Of a stretch of DNA of 64,000 nucleotides, positions 43,375-56,284 are shown piece by piece. The position numbers were made by a program, and so were the translations under genes. The first letter of the stretch is position 1; every line of letters starts with the position of its first letter. The notes below the pieces were generated by a model. That model was not told the origin of the DNA. It searched no databases and saw only the letters and a list, made by a program, of their open reading frames with translations. Source of the DNA: Xylogone sp. PMI_703 (lineage: Eukaryota > Ascomycota > Leotiomycetes); NCBI GenBank assembly GCA_021399445.1, contig JAJTUQ010000005.1:1860001-1924000 (forward strand). Reading direction: 5' to 3'.

Positions 43375-44148
43375 TTAACCTCTGGTTGTCACTCTGCTTT
43401 CGAGGATGTTCCCACTTCCCACCAGCAATCCATCTAGGAGGTGGTCATGATGCCCTACAGGCACCGCAGGGTCAATTTGTGGATCTAATAGTTGCTCTTC
43501 TAGAGCCAACCCATAGAGAAGTGCAGCTTTTCTTTGTCCAACTGATGTTCCGGTCGCATTTTGGCCATATCGGTGGAGAAAATAATCGTAAAATCCTTTC
43601 CCATGCCCCAAGCGTCTCACCACTCCAGTCTCTGGATGAATGTCAAAAGCAACGCCAGGCAACAAAATCAAGTCCAGTCCTCCTAAATTGGTAAGTATAT
43701 GCTCCCTTGTATGAACTGTATCTGCTTCTATAGTAGGTATCCCCCAACTATCTCTCTTCAGGGTTTCATAGTCAGTAATACTTCTAATATCAACCATCTC
43801 CATTAGCGATTTTGGCGTATCCGGCGAGGGGTTTTCAGCCTTGTACAGGTATGGTACGAAGACTTGTTTCCCGTTCCTAAGGGCATCACGGACAATTGAA
43901 TCTGTCTGTATCTCCCCGGTTGGCATGGAAAGATATACTCCAATTCGCTTTGCTTGTACGTATGGCTTAAATCTTGCCAGACTGTCAAACAACATTTTGC
44001 CTAATTTTGAAGTTAGTATTGCACAATTGCGGTATGGTCAGGAATCACTTTGTTTCTGAATCGAATCATGTGGCACGGAATCAAGTCTTTTCTTCATAAG
44101 AGATCGAAGTTCTTTCTTCGCGGTTTTTAGCATAAGGGAAGATGCCAT
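43375..44148 (-). CDS. FAU1: 5-formyltetrahydrofolate cyclo-ligase
   Basis: Exon 1 (44049-44148, MASSLMLKTAKKELRSLMKK) and exon 2 (43375-44000) join over a 48-nt intron to give 241 residues. Motifs include KRIGVYLSMPTGEIQTDSIV, FVPYLYK, DLILLPGVAFD and RLGHGKGFYDYFL, the ATP/folate-binding signature of the 5-FTHF cyclo-ligase family. The enzyme converts 5-formyl-THF to 5,10-methenyl-THF with ATP. The predicted N-terminus is basic and amphipathic and could be a mitochondrial presequence or simply the family's normal start helix. The gene is divergent from ROT1 across a 426-bp spacer. Confidence 0.92.
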
Positions 44149-44574
44149 ATTATCTTCCTTAACTGCTGATTCTCCTATGCTCGTGTGTTCCATATCCCAG
44201 TTTCCTTTAAGAGTATCACTGTGATAATGGGGGATTCGAGGTCCTCAAGACCCATAAGAAACCAATCCAACGAGATGCTAGCTTGACACAATCTCACTAT
44301 TAAAGAATAGTACAAATAGCTTAACACTGTAACTTACTCCGATACGCTTACGTTGACGAATTCCGCGGCGTTATAAACGAATAAAATGTTGCTATTCAAG
44401 AATGATGTGCCCCTGCAGCGCTTATGCCGAAGTTTTAACGTGGCGTCATACCCCTGTGGCTCGGCATATGATAGAACGCCCATTCCTGATGCATTCTATC
44501 GTTATCCTGTTTTCTCTCGACTTTCGCATCCAACTTGGAGTTCCCCAACAACAACAAAATCACAACTAGAAAAA
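44149..44574. promoter_or_regulatory. Divergent promoter of FAU1 and ROT1
   Basis: There is no gene between the two starts. A pyrimidine-rich patch (TTTTCTCTCGACTTTCGCAT, 44510s) lies just upstream of ROT1. Confidence 0.5.
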
Positions 44575-45490
44575 ATGGTCAACTTATCACTACAGTCGCT
44601 ACTGCTGACAGGCGCATACCTCATTTGGACGAGTTCAGCCCAAATAGATCCCCAACTTGTGGGAACATGGTCTACTAAGTCTGGGAAGGTCTTAACTGGA
44701 CCGGTACGTGGTATTTCTTGGAGTTAAATGGACAGGCGCTTGGGCGAATTTTGCGAAATGAACGTATATTAACTTTAGAATCTAGGGCTTTTACAATCCA
44801 GTTAATGACAGTTTTATCGAGCCATCGCATACAGGAATTTCATACTCGTTCACCGCAGATGGATTTTACGAAGAGGCGTACTATCGTGCAGTTGCAAATC
44901 GTACGTAGCACACACACAAATTCAAATTGGTGCCCACTTACTTATGGTTGCACAGCGACAAATCCTAAATGCCCGCAGGCAATCATGCAATTCCAACACG
45001 GCAAAGTGATCATGAATGCCAATCTCTCCTTGAGCTTCACTCCTTTCGCAGTAGACGGCCGACAACTTCAGTCCGACCCATGCAGCGGAGATAGTAGCAC
45101 TTACACTCGTTACAATCAAACAGAGCTTATGCAGGTAGGAAGGGATGGACCTCTGGGATGTGAAGCCTGACTAATTTGGTATAGAAATGGCAGGTGTACA
45201 CAGATCCATACACGAAGCTGACGCGGCTCGATTTATACAAGTTTGATGGCTCGCCTATGAACCCAATGTTCTTAGCATATCGTCCACCACAGATGCTTCC
45301 AACCTCCACATTGAATCCCACGGCCACCCCCACCGGTAAATCGAAGAGAGGCCTAGAGGGTGCCAATATACCTCTAAACAAAAATGCTCACTATCTCAAG
45401 AAGAGCTTTACGGAAACGATTGATCCAAACTTTGTATGGTGGATGGGCCTTGGATTGACTCTCTTTGGTGGAGCAGCATATTTGCTATGA
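44575..45490 (+). CDS. ROT1: ROT1-family ER membrane chaperone
   Basis: Exons 44575-44703, 44786-44900, 44956-45134 and 45194-45490 give 239 residues. The signal peptide is [20 protein letters not shown] (cleavage probably after SSA). Next come [20 protein letters not shown], the [20 protein letters not shown] motif, several Asn-X-Ser/Thr sites and [22 protein letters not shown]-terminal membrane segment follows ([17 protein letters not shown]). This is the Rot1 layout: an essential ER chaperone in yeast, needed for beta-1,6-glucan synthesis, N/O-glycosylation and protein folding. All joins keep frame. The third intron may use another nearby acceptor, but the chosen one restores VYTDPYTKL. 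Confidence 0.92.
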
Positions 45491-45686
45491 ATATGATTAA
45501 CTGGGAGTTCCTTTGCAATATTGTGAGGTTTTTTATGTTTAACCGTAAGAGGCGTATATCCTGGTATGCATTGTTTGGGAATGTGAAGATGGCGGTGGCT
45601 CTGTTATGAGAACTCGGCGTTTAAGGAATAATGATGGTTGCAAATTAAGGTAATATCTAGAATATCTCGTACAGTCATTAAAAGAG

Positions 45687-47451
45687 TTATAGAAAACATT
45701 TGTCCCAGTCACCACCACTCCTTGCATAGCTCAAACTGTCCACAAAATCACTGAGAGTGCAACGCCCGAATCTATCTCCTCCACATGTCTTAAGTGGTAA
45801 AACTCGGTCATTAACAATGACCCTAATCAAATCCTCATCTATACCTTCGCACTTCATTTTCTCGAAGTATGCCCGTGACGCAAAAGGTACTGTCCAACTC
45901 ACTGAATATCCATGTGTCTCAGCTGTAGTTTGCATCGTAGTATTCGATAGATGCTTTGTCTCATTATATAAACCTAACGCCGAGAAAATCGATGTTAGGT
46001 CATTATCATGACTGAAATCTGCGTATAGGGTCCTTCCAAGAGGGAAGGTATCCTCTGAGCCATCTAGCGTTGAATTTGTACTGGTATGGTCCTTCACAGG
46101 TTTAGCTGTAAGTCGGGCAATGAGCTCGTTGGTCCATCCTATGCCCTGAGAAGGACCAAGTGGGTTACCCCAGCCGAAACCGTAGTATTTGCCTAGAGAT
46201 TCATAATAACCAAATTCGTGCCACTCCTTTTCACTGAAGAGAGCACAGAATTCGGACACAGTACCAGCTGCATTTGCAACTGTCTCAAAGGGGCAGAGGT
46301 CCATTATCATGATTGTATCATGGTCGGTCAGGTTTGCACCCGGGAGGTTCTTGTTCAAACGGGCAGTGATGGGCTTAGCAAAGATCTCTGTCCATATATT
46401 TTGCGCGGCTTTGCCCACATCTGTGCCATTTTCAAAATTTTCACATATGCCGTGATCTAAAGTGTTGTTTGATCCGAATTCCTCACTAATCACGAGAATA
46501 TCATATGGATAATCCTCATCTTTAGCTCCATCCCGAAGGAGCGCATCGTGAAATCCCTGGGTGAAATTTTGCGCTGATACTATAACTCGGTTTTGGCCAG
46601 ATGCACGTACAAATGGCGTAGAATCCTCTGCAAGCTTCTTGTAACGGTCATAGAATTTTTCTCCGGAGTATACGAGTTGTCGCTGGCCAAATGTATTCAG
46701 CAGATCTGCACCCAGAGTATACTTATAGTCTTTAATAAATTCATAACCCTTGCCGTATGATTTCACATTGTTATGGATCTTCGTTATGGTTGCGTCATAC
46801 TCCACGGTCTTAATGGCCGTAGGATCCCGAGCTCCATGGCGGGAGAGGATCTGAGCAAATGTGATCACACATGTATCGGGGAGCACTGTAGGTATCTCTG
46901 AAGGGACAGAGAAGTATGGTGCATATTGACCCCAGTAGTGAGAAATCTCGGGTTGGCATTGATAACCCCTAGAGATGCTGTCACATGGAATTTCACCCTT
47001 AGTCCGCTTAAACCCTCTACCAAATGTTAGAATACGACTCGAAGAAAGATCATCGAAGCTGTGGAGAAAGCAAAAAGAAAAATATGAGTCTAAGGAAAGG
47101 TGATTTGATAAAGAAAATTAGATTCTCTTCATTTATTCGGTCATAATGGCCAACATTCATAGTTATGGGCTGTTAATATGATGTGCCAAAGTAACCAACT
47201 TACAGAACAATCGCAACAACTAAAAGAACAGCTATTGATGCTAGTATTAAGGGAGCAATTTTCCGTTTTGAGGCATCGGTAAGTGACCTCAAATTGCCTA
47301 GGAGGGGTTGATTGCTCTGATTACTGTGATAGCTCCGATCATCATCTATCTCTTCTGAGGCCTCTGCCTGCACTGGTCTGTATTGATGCAAGCCATCTAA
47401 CCGCACGAAAGCGGAGACGGCAGATACCGTCCGGTTGAATAGGGAAGGCAT
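45687..47451 (-). CDS. Membrane-anchored histidine acid phosphatase (phytase-like)
   Basis: Exon 1 (47204-47451) and exon 2 (45687-47058) join over a 145-nt intron for 539 residues. The N-terminal 65 residues are cytoplasmic-type (MPSLFNRTVSAVSAFVRLDG) and are followed by one transmembrane segment (IAPLILASIAVLLVVAIVL), so a type II membrane topology replaces the usual cleaved signal. The lumenal or external domain has ISRGYQCQPEISHYWGQYAP, the catalytic ILSRHGARDP motif, and the proton-donor FSHDNDLTSIF. Eight or more N-glycosylation sites and paired Cys (for example CGGDRFGRC) fit the HAP class 3-phytase/PHO5 branch. It should cleave phosphomonoesters at acidic pH in a vacuolar or surface compartment. 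Substrate specificity cannot be told from the sequence. Confidence 0.92.
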
Positions 47452-47996
47452 TTATGGCTCTTGGCTCAATAGTGACAAGCTGGTGCTACTCTTGAGCCGT
47501 TGTTGACGCTCAGCTCGCGACGAAGCAAAGCTATTTTGAAACTAGCATCAAATAAGAGTACCGCGGTATTTCTTTCAGTTAAATTCGGAAAAACAAAGTT
47601 CTAACCTCGCAGTTCTTTACTTTATCACCTTCATGCCATATTCTCTCACACATGTATGTGTGCATATAGCACATGGGTAGTGTTCTAAGTTTCACCGCAC
47701 AGCTCAGAAAAGTGATGTAATAGGTAATTTTATTGGGAGCGATGCTCCCATTAGACGAATCACATGCGTCCAATACCATCGCGCGCCCGAAATGTACTTC
47801 CGTAACCTCATGAAAACCTGCCGCCATACATGTTATCTCTACTGGTAGGATGACTCTCCTAAGGAATGCCCCTCGAGGAACCCACATGCAAGTTTTGTCT
47901 ATGATCTAGATGCCATGGTGCAACAACTCCTAATGCAATACTATGTAATATAATAATATCATGGTACAGTCTAGAGCCCAGATAAGAGGAATATGT
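47452..47996. other. Spacer between the phosphatase start and the IDH2 stop
   Basis: It holds the phosphatase promoter and the IDH2 3' UTR. No gene is supported; I looked for Pho4-type CACGTG sites and saw none. Confidence 0.45.
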
Positions 47997-49463
47997 CTAC
48001 AGGTGTTTTATGATAGCATCCGCATATTCATGTGTCTTTGCCTTTCCACCCAAGTCGCCAGTCAACGCCTTGCCCTCAGCTAGAGTATCGAAAATGGCCT
48101 TTTCTACTTTGCCCGCATGATCGTACAATTCCATATGCCGTAACATCATGACAGAGCTAAGAAGGAGTGCAGTGGGATTGGCGAGGCCCTTGCCAGCGAT
48201 ATCGGGAGCCGAACCGTGGACAGCTTCGAAGATAGAGCACTCATCTCCAATGTTGCCAGATGGTGTGAGTCCAAGACCGCCAATAAGACCAGCGCACATA
48301 TCAGATAAAATGTCTCCGTATAGGTTGGGCATAACAAGAACCTTGTCGTTGTAAGGGATTGGATCCGTGGTCATCTTTAGACAAGTATTGTCTAGAAGCT
48401 CAGCATCAAACTCAATCTTCGGGAAGTCTCTCGCTACACGCTCAGCGGTGCTCAAAAAGAGACCATCGCTCATCTTCATAATTGTAGCCTTGTGGACGGC
48501 TCGGACCTTGGTTCTTCCAACATCTTGGGCATACTGGAATGCGAATCGGAGTACACGCTCGCTGGCATCCTTTGTTATAAGCTTAATGCTTTGAACAACG
48601 CCATCCACCACAACGTGTTCGATACCAGAGTATTCTCCCTCGGTGTTCTCTCGGATGAGGACTGTATCAACATTGTCATAGGGCGTCTTGTACCCCGCGA
48701 TCGAGCGACAGGGTCGCACATTTGCGAAGAGATTGAAGGTTCGTCTAAGGGTCAGGTTCAGGGAAACATGTCCTTTTCCGATTGGTGTCTGGTAGCTTTA
48801 GAATTTAATTTTGGGAGACGCCGATGGACAACTTACAGCTAGAGGCCCTTTTAGGGCGACTTTGTTCCTCTGGATGCTGTCAATTGTTTCTTGAGGAATA
48901 GTAGTCCTCCCATCCTTCAATTGTGGGGTGACATCAACTGGCTCCCACTTAATTGGGGCCTTAACACTCTATATTAGCATATAGAACAAATTTTGCTACA
49001 AGGTGTAATTTTTACCTTAGCTGCCGCGAAGATATCTTTAACTGATTGAGAGATTTCCGGGCCAATTCCATCACCCTCAATTAAACTGACTGTGTATAAA
49101 CCCTGAAGAAGTGTTAGAACCATCTACACCCTCAATTCATCTTTTCGGTGGATTTTGACGTTCTGTGACGTAGCCGTGTGCCGCGGCAATCGCGAAGTTC
49201 GTTTTCATGCTGAAGAGAAGAATAACCTTACATCAGAACCCTTTTGACCATGGAATTTGGCAACCTTTTGCGTTTCGCTCGCATAGTTGCGTCGGGCCTA
49301 CCATAAAACATTGGTTAGTTGGAGGGACGAGAGGCAATTGAAGAGTGTCAAAGCTTGGTTGCAGCTTGATGCGCACCTGAATGGAGCCTGACACTGAGGC
49401 ACGAGGTAGAGCTCGAACGCATTGCCTCCCTATGGGTGCAACGGAGGAGCGAATGGCCAGCAT
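47997..49463 (-). CDS. IDH2: Mitochondrial NAD-dependent isocitrate dehydrogenase, subunit 2
   Basis: Five exons (49377-49463, 49232-49297, 49016-49102, 48837-48968, 47997-48788) give 387 residues from [20 protein letters not shown], an Arg-rich mitochondrial presequence. Motifs: [35 protein letters not shown] (Ser/Arg substrate site), [50 protein letters not shown] (metal-binding Asp) and [15 protein letters not shown]. Together they define the catalytic IDH2-type subunit of the TCA-cycle enzyme, which pairs with IDH1 (not in this window). The introns are small (47-129 nt), dense in the first third and absent from the last 790 nt. Confidence 0.95.
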
Positions 49464-49839
49464 TTTGATTATCGCAGCAACCAGAGTATTCTTGCGTGGA
49501 TTGCAAGAATATGCGAAGTGATTTTGTGATTGGGAACTTGCAGGCAAAGGATCTTTGCGGCATCTCTCGGAGCGGGCTGGTTTTGCGCTTTACTTTTCTA
49601 GGACATAGCGTTCCGCACCAACGGAGGGTCAAATCGGCATGTGCTAACGATTAGCTTCCGGTCGAATCCTCGATACGGTGCATAAGCTACAGTAATACCC
49701 CTACAATACGTGACTCGGAAAGCTCTTCGGATTCAAACAATTAGCACCTGGAGATAATTAGAATTAGGGAATAATAGGATGCATCCTTGGGGGCGCATTT
49801 ACTGAATGTTTATGGCGACACAAAGTTATATGTCTCACA
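49464..49839. promoter_or_regulatory. Divergent promoter of IDH2 and SEC5
   Basis: The spacer is 376 bp with no reading frame of interest. No specific binding site is claimed. Confidence 0.5.
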
Positions 49840-52800
49840 ATGACCGACTATACGAGAACCGTGCTTGAGCATTATCAGCTGTCCACTCCCTATCCTTTGG
49901 AATGGCCCGCGGAGAAAGACCTTAGTGATGCTTCGGATGAGGAGGAGGATACGACTAAACCCCCCAAAGGAGGATTACGGAGGACCAAATCGCGATTTTC
50001 TGCGTTAGAACGTTCTGCTAGTGACAGTCGAAACCTAGTTCCTGGATCTCAGAAATCTGGGGATGGTGTAGAAACCCTGGTCCAGCGGGATGAGCCCGAT
50101 CCTCTAGGTACCGCAGACAGCGTAGTAAGAATTCTACGGCAGATGGGCTTACCAGTCCAGGAGGATACAAAATTGCGTTAGTAGCCTTCATGACTACCAT
50201 TGAGCCTAGCTAATAGAACTAGGAAATAGGTTCCTTCTATCATCAACCACCTTTTCGCCTTCTTTATTCCTTTCTCAAGTTCATTCGACTGCAACTACGG
50301 AGGATCTTCTTCGTGGCCTTGACACACTTTCGAAGTCTATTGATCAGAAATCTGCTTCCTTGAAAGTTTTGGTAGAATCTAACTTTGAACGCTTCGTTCG
50401 TGCAAAAGCGACAATTGACAATGTATACATGGAAATGAAGAATAGGGGAGCAGAACCGGCTTTGGCTACACGAAGACCGCATTCTCGCCATGCAAGTCGT
50501 AACAGTTTTCGTGGCAGTGGAAACCATGCACAAATCGCAATGCTTTCCTCCCATGAGAACAAGAAAAAGAATGCGCTGACTAAGGAAAGTGAGTATGGCG
50601 TCTTAGGCATCAAGACGCCACTTCTGGAAGTAGCTGCGAAAGCTGAAGAGGTCTGGGGACCAGCTCTTGGTGGGCGTGAAAAGGAGGATAGTTTAAAGGC
50701 ATTAGCAGAGCATGTCGACCGCTATAAAGACTACTATGAAGTCAGCGCCGCTATCACCGACAGTATCAAACGAAGAGATTATGATTCGTTGGTGGAAGAG
50801 TATGGGAAAGCTAGGCGGTTTGCAGATGATGCGAAGTCACTTGCCAATAATCTCGGATCCAGCTCTATAGCAGATTCTCAATTACATCATATACTGCTGG
50901 CTGCTCGCATGTGGACTGATGTTGAGGAGCAGGTTGAAAGCTTTAAACGCGACGTGTGGCGTAGATTGATAACTATGCAAAATCCCTCCAAAAGAGAAGG
51001 GGATATTGATGCTCCTCAAGATCAGCATATGGAATTAATCAGTGTACTACTCGAGCTCGGGGTTACCGATAACCCGATATGGGTGTGGCTTTTGAGTCGT
51101 TATGATCATTTGAAGAATAAGATTCAGACCACCTCAGACCGTTCGAAGGTAGAGCTTGAAGTTCTTCGCCGAAAAATGGCAAATGCAGAGAAGCCAACAC
51201 CTCAGGTAATGGCTTCTCATTTGCGATCTCTTGGTCGACAAGCTGTCGAAAATAATCCAAGATCCGTGGATTCTGCGGATGTTATTGAGCTTTGGGAAAT
51301 GATCCATACTTTCTTGAATACAATGCTGTCAACACAAGGAATTCTTGGCGAAGTGGTAGAATTCTGGCAAACGGTTCAGAGTTTTATAGAGGGTAAAGCA
51401 CAGAAGACCCTTCCCTCCGGTATCAATGGAGCCTCTTTGAAGCACCATCGGCTTTCTGATCAAGGTACCGTTGACCTTCAGAAAGGTACTGTTGAGTTGA
51501 TAGATATGCTTCGAGAGAGCATCTTTGCCTTTTTCGCTGATCCACCGATTGAAGATATTTCAGCGTTATTTTCTCCCGTCCCACCTACTCCACGTACGCC
51601 AAATTCTGCAGGATTTACTTCGAATGGTTCTCGTTTCAATTTTGACGCAAGCAATCCTCCACCTCCGTCGCCTAAAAGGGGAGAAGCATGGGAAAAGTTT
51701 GCTTTCTGGCCACCGTGGTCAAACTCAGTCAGTGGTGTGCATTATCTAGGGAAGCTGCTAGTTCTCGTGGGGTCAGGTGCAACCTATATGGCGGCAATTG
51801 CTCCTATTGAATATGGCGATGGTAGTGCTCTTGAAAGATTAAAGTCCCTAGTGGGTGCTGCTAGAGAGAGATGTGTGACAGCGATTTGTGCAGCCTGGAA
51901 CAAGGATGCGGAGAACATCAAAGCCCTTGAGGATTGGCAACGATCTTCCGAGAATAGGGACTTAACTAGGATGCCTGCTAATTTCAATGCTTTTGAGAGT
52001 GCGGTTTTGACAGGGATGCAGAAGATTCTATACATATCCGAAGCAGTGACAAAATCAGGCTCTGTTGATGTTGTTCTTCCACCACCAGCCAAGTTGCTGC
52101 AGATGGTCCGAAGCCAGTTTGTGACAACTTTATACAAGGCATTGAGTGGTATGGTGGAAAATGCAGAGAAACCAGTGAAAAAGACAGAGGATGATTGGAC
52201 CACAGATAGTGGTGGTATAATAGACCCTATATTCACGACTATAGTGACAAATATCGAAGCTGGTACTGTTAAGGCTGGTGACAGAGTGAGTTAACTTGAC
52301 CGGTCTTACTACTATTTTACTAATTCTATTAGGATGTGAGGATGCTTCTCACCTTGAGTAACCTTCAAGCCTTACGAGTTGATATTGTCCCCAATCTCAC
52401 CACCCAATTCGAGAATTCTTTTTCTGTAAAGTTGACAGACGAGACCAAAACCATTAAAGATGTCTTGGGTCAGATCGATGCTCGACTTTTCCAATCATAC
52501 ACTCGACCAGCTGTCGAAACCCTTCGCAATATCATCCGTAGCGGCATCTCTGCTTCAGACTGGGAGCCTGAACCTAACGAGAAACCCAAAGAGGTTCGAC
52601 CATACGTCTACGAAGCCCTTCTAAGTCTTGTCCTGGTCCATACCCAAGTCTCCACAACGGCTTCTACTTTGACCGCTCAAGTTCTCTCGTACTTGCTCGA
52701 GCAGACCTCCCGCGAGCTTCTTGAGGCTTTCAAGCAGCGACGGAGGTATAACCTTGCTTCGGTCATGCAAGCTACTCTTGAGGTTGAGTTTGTTGCGCAG

Positions 52801-53007
52801 ACTTTGAGTCAGTATACCACTGAGAGAGCAAGCGAGATCCAGAGTCAAATTTATCAGGAGCTTGATAAAGGGACGGATAATGATGCTCGGACCAAACTGC
52901 AGGGTGAGTTGCCAGAGATGAGAGCTGTTCTAAAGAGACTGCGGGAGGGTAGCAGGAGCGAGTTTGCATGCTTTAAAAAGGCTAGGAGTAGACCTGAGAG
53001 GACATGA
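49840..53007 (+). CDS. SEC5: Exocyst complex component SEC5 (EXOC2)
   Basis: Exons 49840-50176, 50223-52285 and 52333-53007 encode 1024 residues from MTDYTRTVLEHYQLSTPYPL. Introns are 46 and 47 nt. After an acidic low-complexity N-terminus comes the family signature LRNRFLLSSTTFSPSLFLSQ, then DQKSASLKVLVESNFERFVR and KATIDNVYMEMKN. The rest is helical rod (for example KARRFADDAKSLANN) with a Pro-rich loop (PPTPRTPNSAG). Sec5 is part of the octameric exocyst that tethers secretory vesicles at the plasma membrane and growing hyphal tips. Length and N-terminal match agree with fungal orthologs. The C-terminus ends KKARSRPERT. Confidence 0.93.
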
Positions 53008-53442
53008 GCTTAAATCTATCAGATATTTTTTTTACGTGGCGATATATGGCATGTTGTGTATCATTACTGTCGTATTTCGTCCAAATTCAAATCCGATCTA
53101 AAAAGTTCTAAGAGCTCTTGACTAGAGTATAACTATTCTCTCGTACACAATAACAATCATGTCTATCAAGTATGTCACAGAGGCTCTATATTTCTCTCAT
53201 ACAATTGAAAGTGCAACACAACCATTTGAGGGCTCCATAAAAACCGAGGGAAACTCCTAATCTCCTACCCATAGCCTCTTCACCTGCAAACACCAGCATA
53301 TTTTTTGGTATCGGTGCTCTTTTCATAATCATACGCACAACCAAACGAATCCTAGATCCAAAAAAGAAACGCTTCAAAACCCGAACGCCATTCATTCCGG
53401 GCCTCTAGAATCAAAGTGACCTGTATATTTGAATACATGTAG
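53008..53442. other. Intergenic region between convergent SEC5 and zinc-finger genes
   Basis: 3' UTR sequence of both genes. No feature is recognised. Confidence 0.5.
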
Positions 53443-55791
53443 TTACGCCGCAGGGAGAAGGAGTTTAGAACAGAAGCGCAATTCATAGCAACGGGAGTTA
53501 GCTGGGTCAAATACGTGATTTGCTTGTTTTTCGAGTAATTCAGAAGCTATATGCACGTGAGTAGAAGATTCTAGTAGCTATGTCAATTCAATAAAGGACT
53601 TACAATTTAATCGTAATTTTTCAAAATACTCCCTAGAAACCGGGTCGGCCTCGGTAGCTAGTATCCCGTCTTCTGGCCTAGTGTATGTCTTGGGTGGAAC
53701 GCTTCTCATTCTCAGTAACATCTGCAACAGATCTGTGATTCTGTCTCCCTGAGAAGCATACCAGACTGGCGTCTTGTCCAGAGGCCATCTAGCTTTGAAA
53801 GAATCCTGCTCCCAGGATTTGAAGAGCCAGGTTGATTTCTCAACACAGTTGAGTAAAATGATTGCGACAAGAAAGGTTTCGAATGAAGATGTAGAGGATC
53901 GTTGTAAGAGTCTCCGTTCAAGATCGTTGAGGACATTTTTGCAAATCTGCGCGGCTTTCTTCTCTGCGGCCGCATTAAGTTGTAAACATAAAAGGCCATA
54001 AGTTACGTCGTTGGTGCTTTGATCAATGACAGGCCCTTTTCCAGGCTCAGAAGATGGATCCACGCGTTCTGAGACCGTCCAATGCAATTCATGATCAACA
54101 AGAATATGGACGATTGACCATAACTCAAGGACCCGAGTTAAAAGCACATCTTCCTTCTGAACAGATAGCTCCATAGCAGTATTTAGAGTGACGTGCATAA
54201 AATGAGATGGCTCATTTTCGAGAAAGACGGGCAATATTCTCTTCATATAGGCTTCAAGCTTCATTGGAAGGTCATCATTATCATTGTCAAGAATTCGAAG
54301 CATATGTGGTCCAAAATCGGGACCAAGACCAGGGTCGATGTTTCCATCCATTGATGGCATATTCTGGCCTTCTAATGCCTTAAATGCTGCAAATACTGTG
54401 CTTTCAGGGTAGTGTGAGGCTTCAATCTGGTGTAATGAAGCTCTGAACGTCACCTGACTCTTAGTGCGATTAACTTCGTGGTAAGCAAGGACAGCATGTA
54501 GTCCAGCTGAGTACATATCCAGCTCATCGGCAATTCGAGTGCGTATACACGGGGTCCTCCAGAGACGCGCACTCTCGACGCTCTTGCACGTATTACATGG
54601 AGTGCCTCCAGAACATGGTTTTTTAAGCATTCGACAGCGGATGCACGCGCCGAGTTTTCTGACTTCCTGGACCTCTCTTCGACGTGTTGGAGTGAACCTT
54701 CCTCTGACTCTGGGCTTAGTGGGCTTTTGGCCATTGCCATATTCTGCGCTGAATTCGGTGGTCATAGTAGTGTTCATGGTTAAGCGGGAAAATGTGCCTT
54801 GACTAGGCGGAATCTCAAGCCCATCGTGCTCCAGATGATCAGGATCAGGATACATGTTTCCGACTGAGCCATCCAGCATGGGCCATGCAGGTTGTTGTTC
54901 GACTGGCTCCGAATTGAAGAAGTTGTCAGGCATAGCAGCATTCGCCTGGGCGATCTGCTCCATAACCTTTACATCTGTAGATGATTCTGCCTTAATGTCT
55001 TCGCCTAACAACTGGGGATCAACCATATTTGGCACAAAACGAGCCGCTGCTACTGCAGTCGAGACTAAATTCGGTGAGGTAGACCGAGAGTCACGCATAT
55101 TGCTGGCAAAATTAGCTGGTGGAAGAGTAGCTTCGCTATCTCGCCGCGCAGTCTTCTGGCTTAGAACTATATTCTCCATTAGACAAAACTAGATATTATA
55201 TCAGCGCCAGAGGTTTCTTACTCTTCTTGTCTCTCTGCACACGTTGTTCATAGCTAACAGGAGGGTTGTCTAATGTATACTGCTCCTGTAGCTCGAGCCT
55301 ATCAGAACGTGGAGGCTCCGAGCCTCTAGTTTGTGGTCCTCCGCTCTTATTATTCACAGATCGGTCATCGTGTTTCTCGCTCAAATCGATCTGTCTTGAG
55401 ACCTCCGCCAGTGTTTCCAGGGCGGTCCAGTTTCGATTTCCTAGAGGAAGTTCAACGGTAGGTCCATTCATCTGAATCTCACCATTGCGGTGACGTGCGC
55501 TATCTGCGAGATCGGCGGGAAGGTTGTTCAGCTCAAGAAGAGCCTTTTGTCTATCACGCAGGGAGATAGCCGGGCATTTCTTGACGAGGTGCGTGGTGAG
55601 GCTGTCGATGCGACCTTTTGGGAATTTCTCGCCGCATGCTTTACATGTATGTTGGTATCGATTGCTCGCATCCTCCAGTTTTGCACCGCGCTGGAAAAAC
55701 TCTAGAATGAGCGCTGGTAGAAGAAGTCAGGTCAGCAAAGCTGTGTTACTCGAGGCTAGACCGAGTACAAACCATTCGGTTTTCGCCCCAT
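53443..55791 (-). CDS. Transcription factor with BED-like finger and Zn2Cys6 cluster
   Basis: Five segments were considered and four exons fit: 55773-55791, 55222-55713, 53604-55166 and 53443-53546, totalling 725 residues from MGRKPNALILEFFQRGAKLE. An N-terminal BED-like finger (TCKACGEKFPKG, then TTHLVKKC, residues about 28-53) is followed by a long hydrophilic linker (SEATLPPANFAS, AAARFVPNMVDP). The Zn2Cys6 cluster GACIRCRMLKKPCSGGTPC and NTCKSVES follow, with the sixth Cys in LWRTPC (about 339-372). The last spacing (12 residues) is longer than usual. The C-terminal half is helical, like fungal regulator middle regions. Skipping the first, very short 19-nt exon would lose the normal start; the 3' exon restores ELRFCSKLLLPAA. 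Nuclear DNA binding is expected; the targets are unknown. Confidence 0.88.
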
Positions 55792-56284
55792 CTTGCCAAT
55801 CGGTGGCGGGACGCGGCGGTGTTATATAAGTCAGAATACGACTGGAAGATTAATGTCCGTCAGCGCAGAGGATCATGTAAAATTTCCACCAGGAAATGTT
55901 GAGTCAATGAGGCCCTAGATATGCGGATCTGAGAGGTGGAGGAGCAGGATAGAATAATGCCGTTTCAATCGGACGGCGTGAGGGCGGTGAGAGATGTATG
56001 CTCGGTGCGGTGAATGAGAAAGCGGCATGGGCCAGAGAACGATCCGCTAAGCCTTGTCAGGCTAGGCGGACAGCAAATTTGGGGGAGCTAGTGCTGGCTG
56101 GGGTGGCACGTGCAATGTGGCGGTGATGATTGCTGTAGGTACCGCCTGCGCATGCATCAACCAGCGCGGAACACTAACCACCAGTGGCTATCTCATGGTC
56201 ATTATTACTCTTACATGTCACATATGTACAAAAGCCACCGTTCCCAGCGTATTCTAATCCGGTATCCCTCCGACAAACTTATGC
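55792..56284. other. Promoter of the zinc-finger gene and 3' flank of the CCCH-RRM gene
   Basis: A GC-richer part near 55930-56110 lies upstream of the zinc-finger start. No gene or specific site is claimed. Confidence 0.45.
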
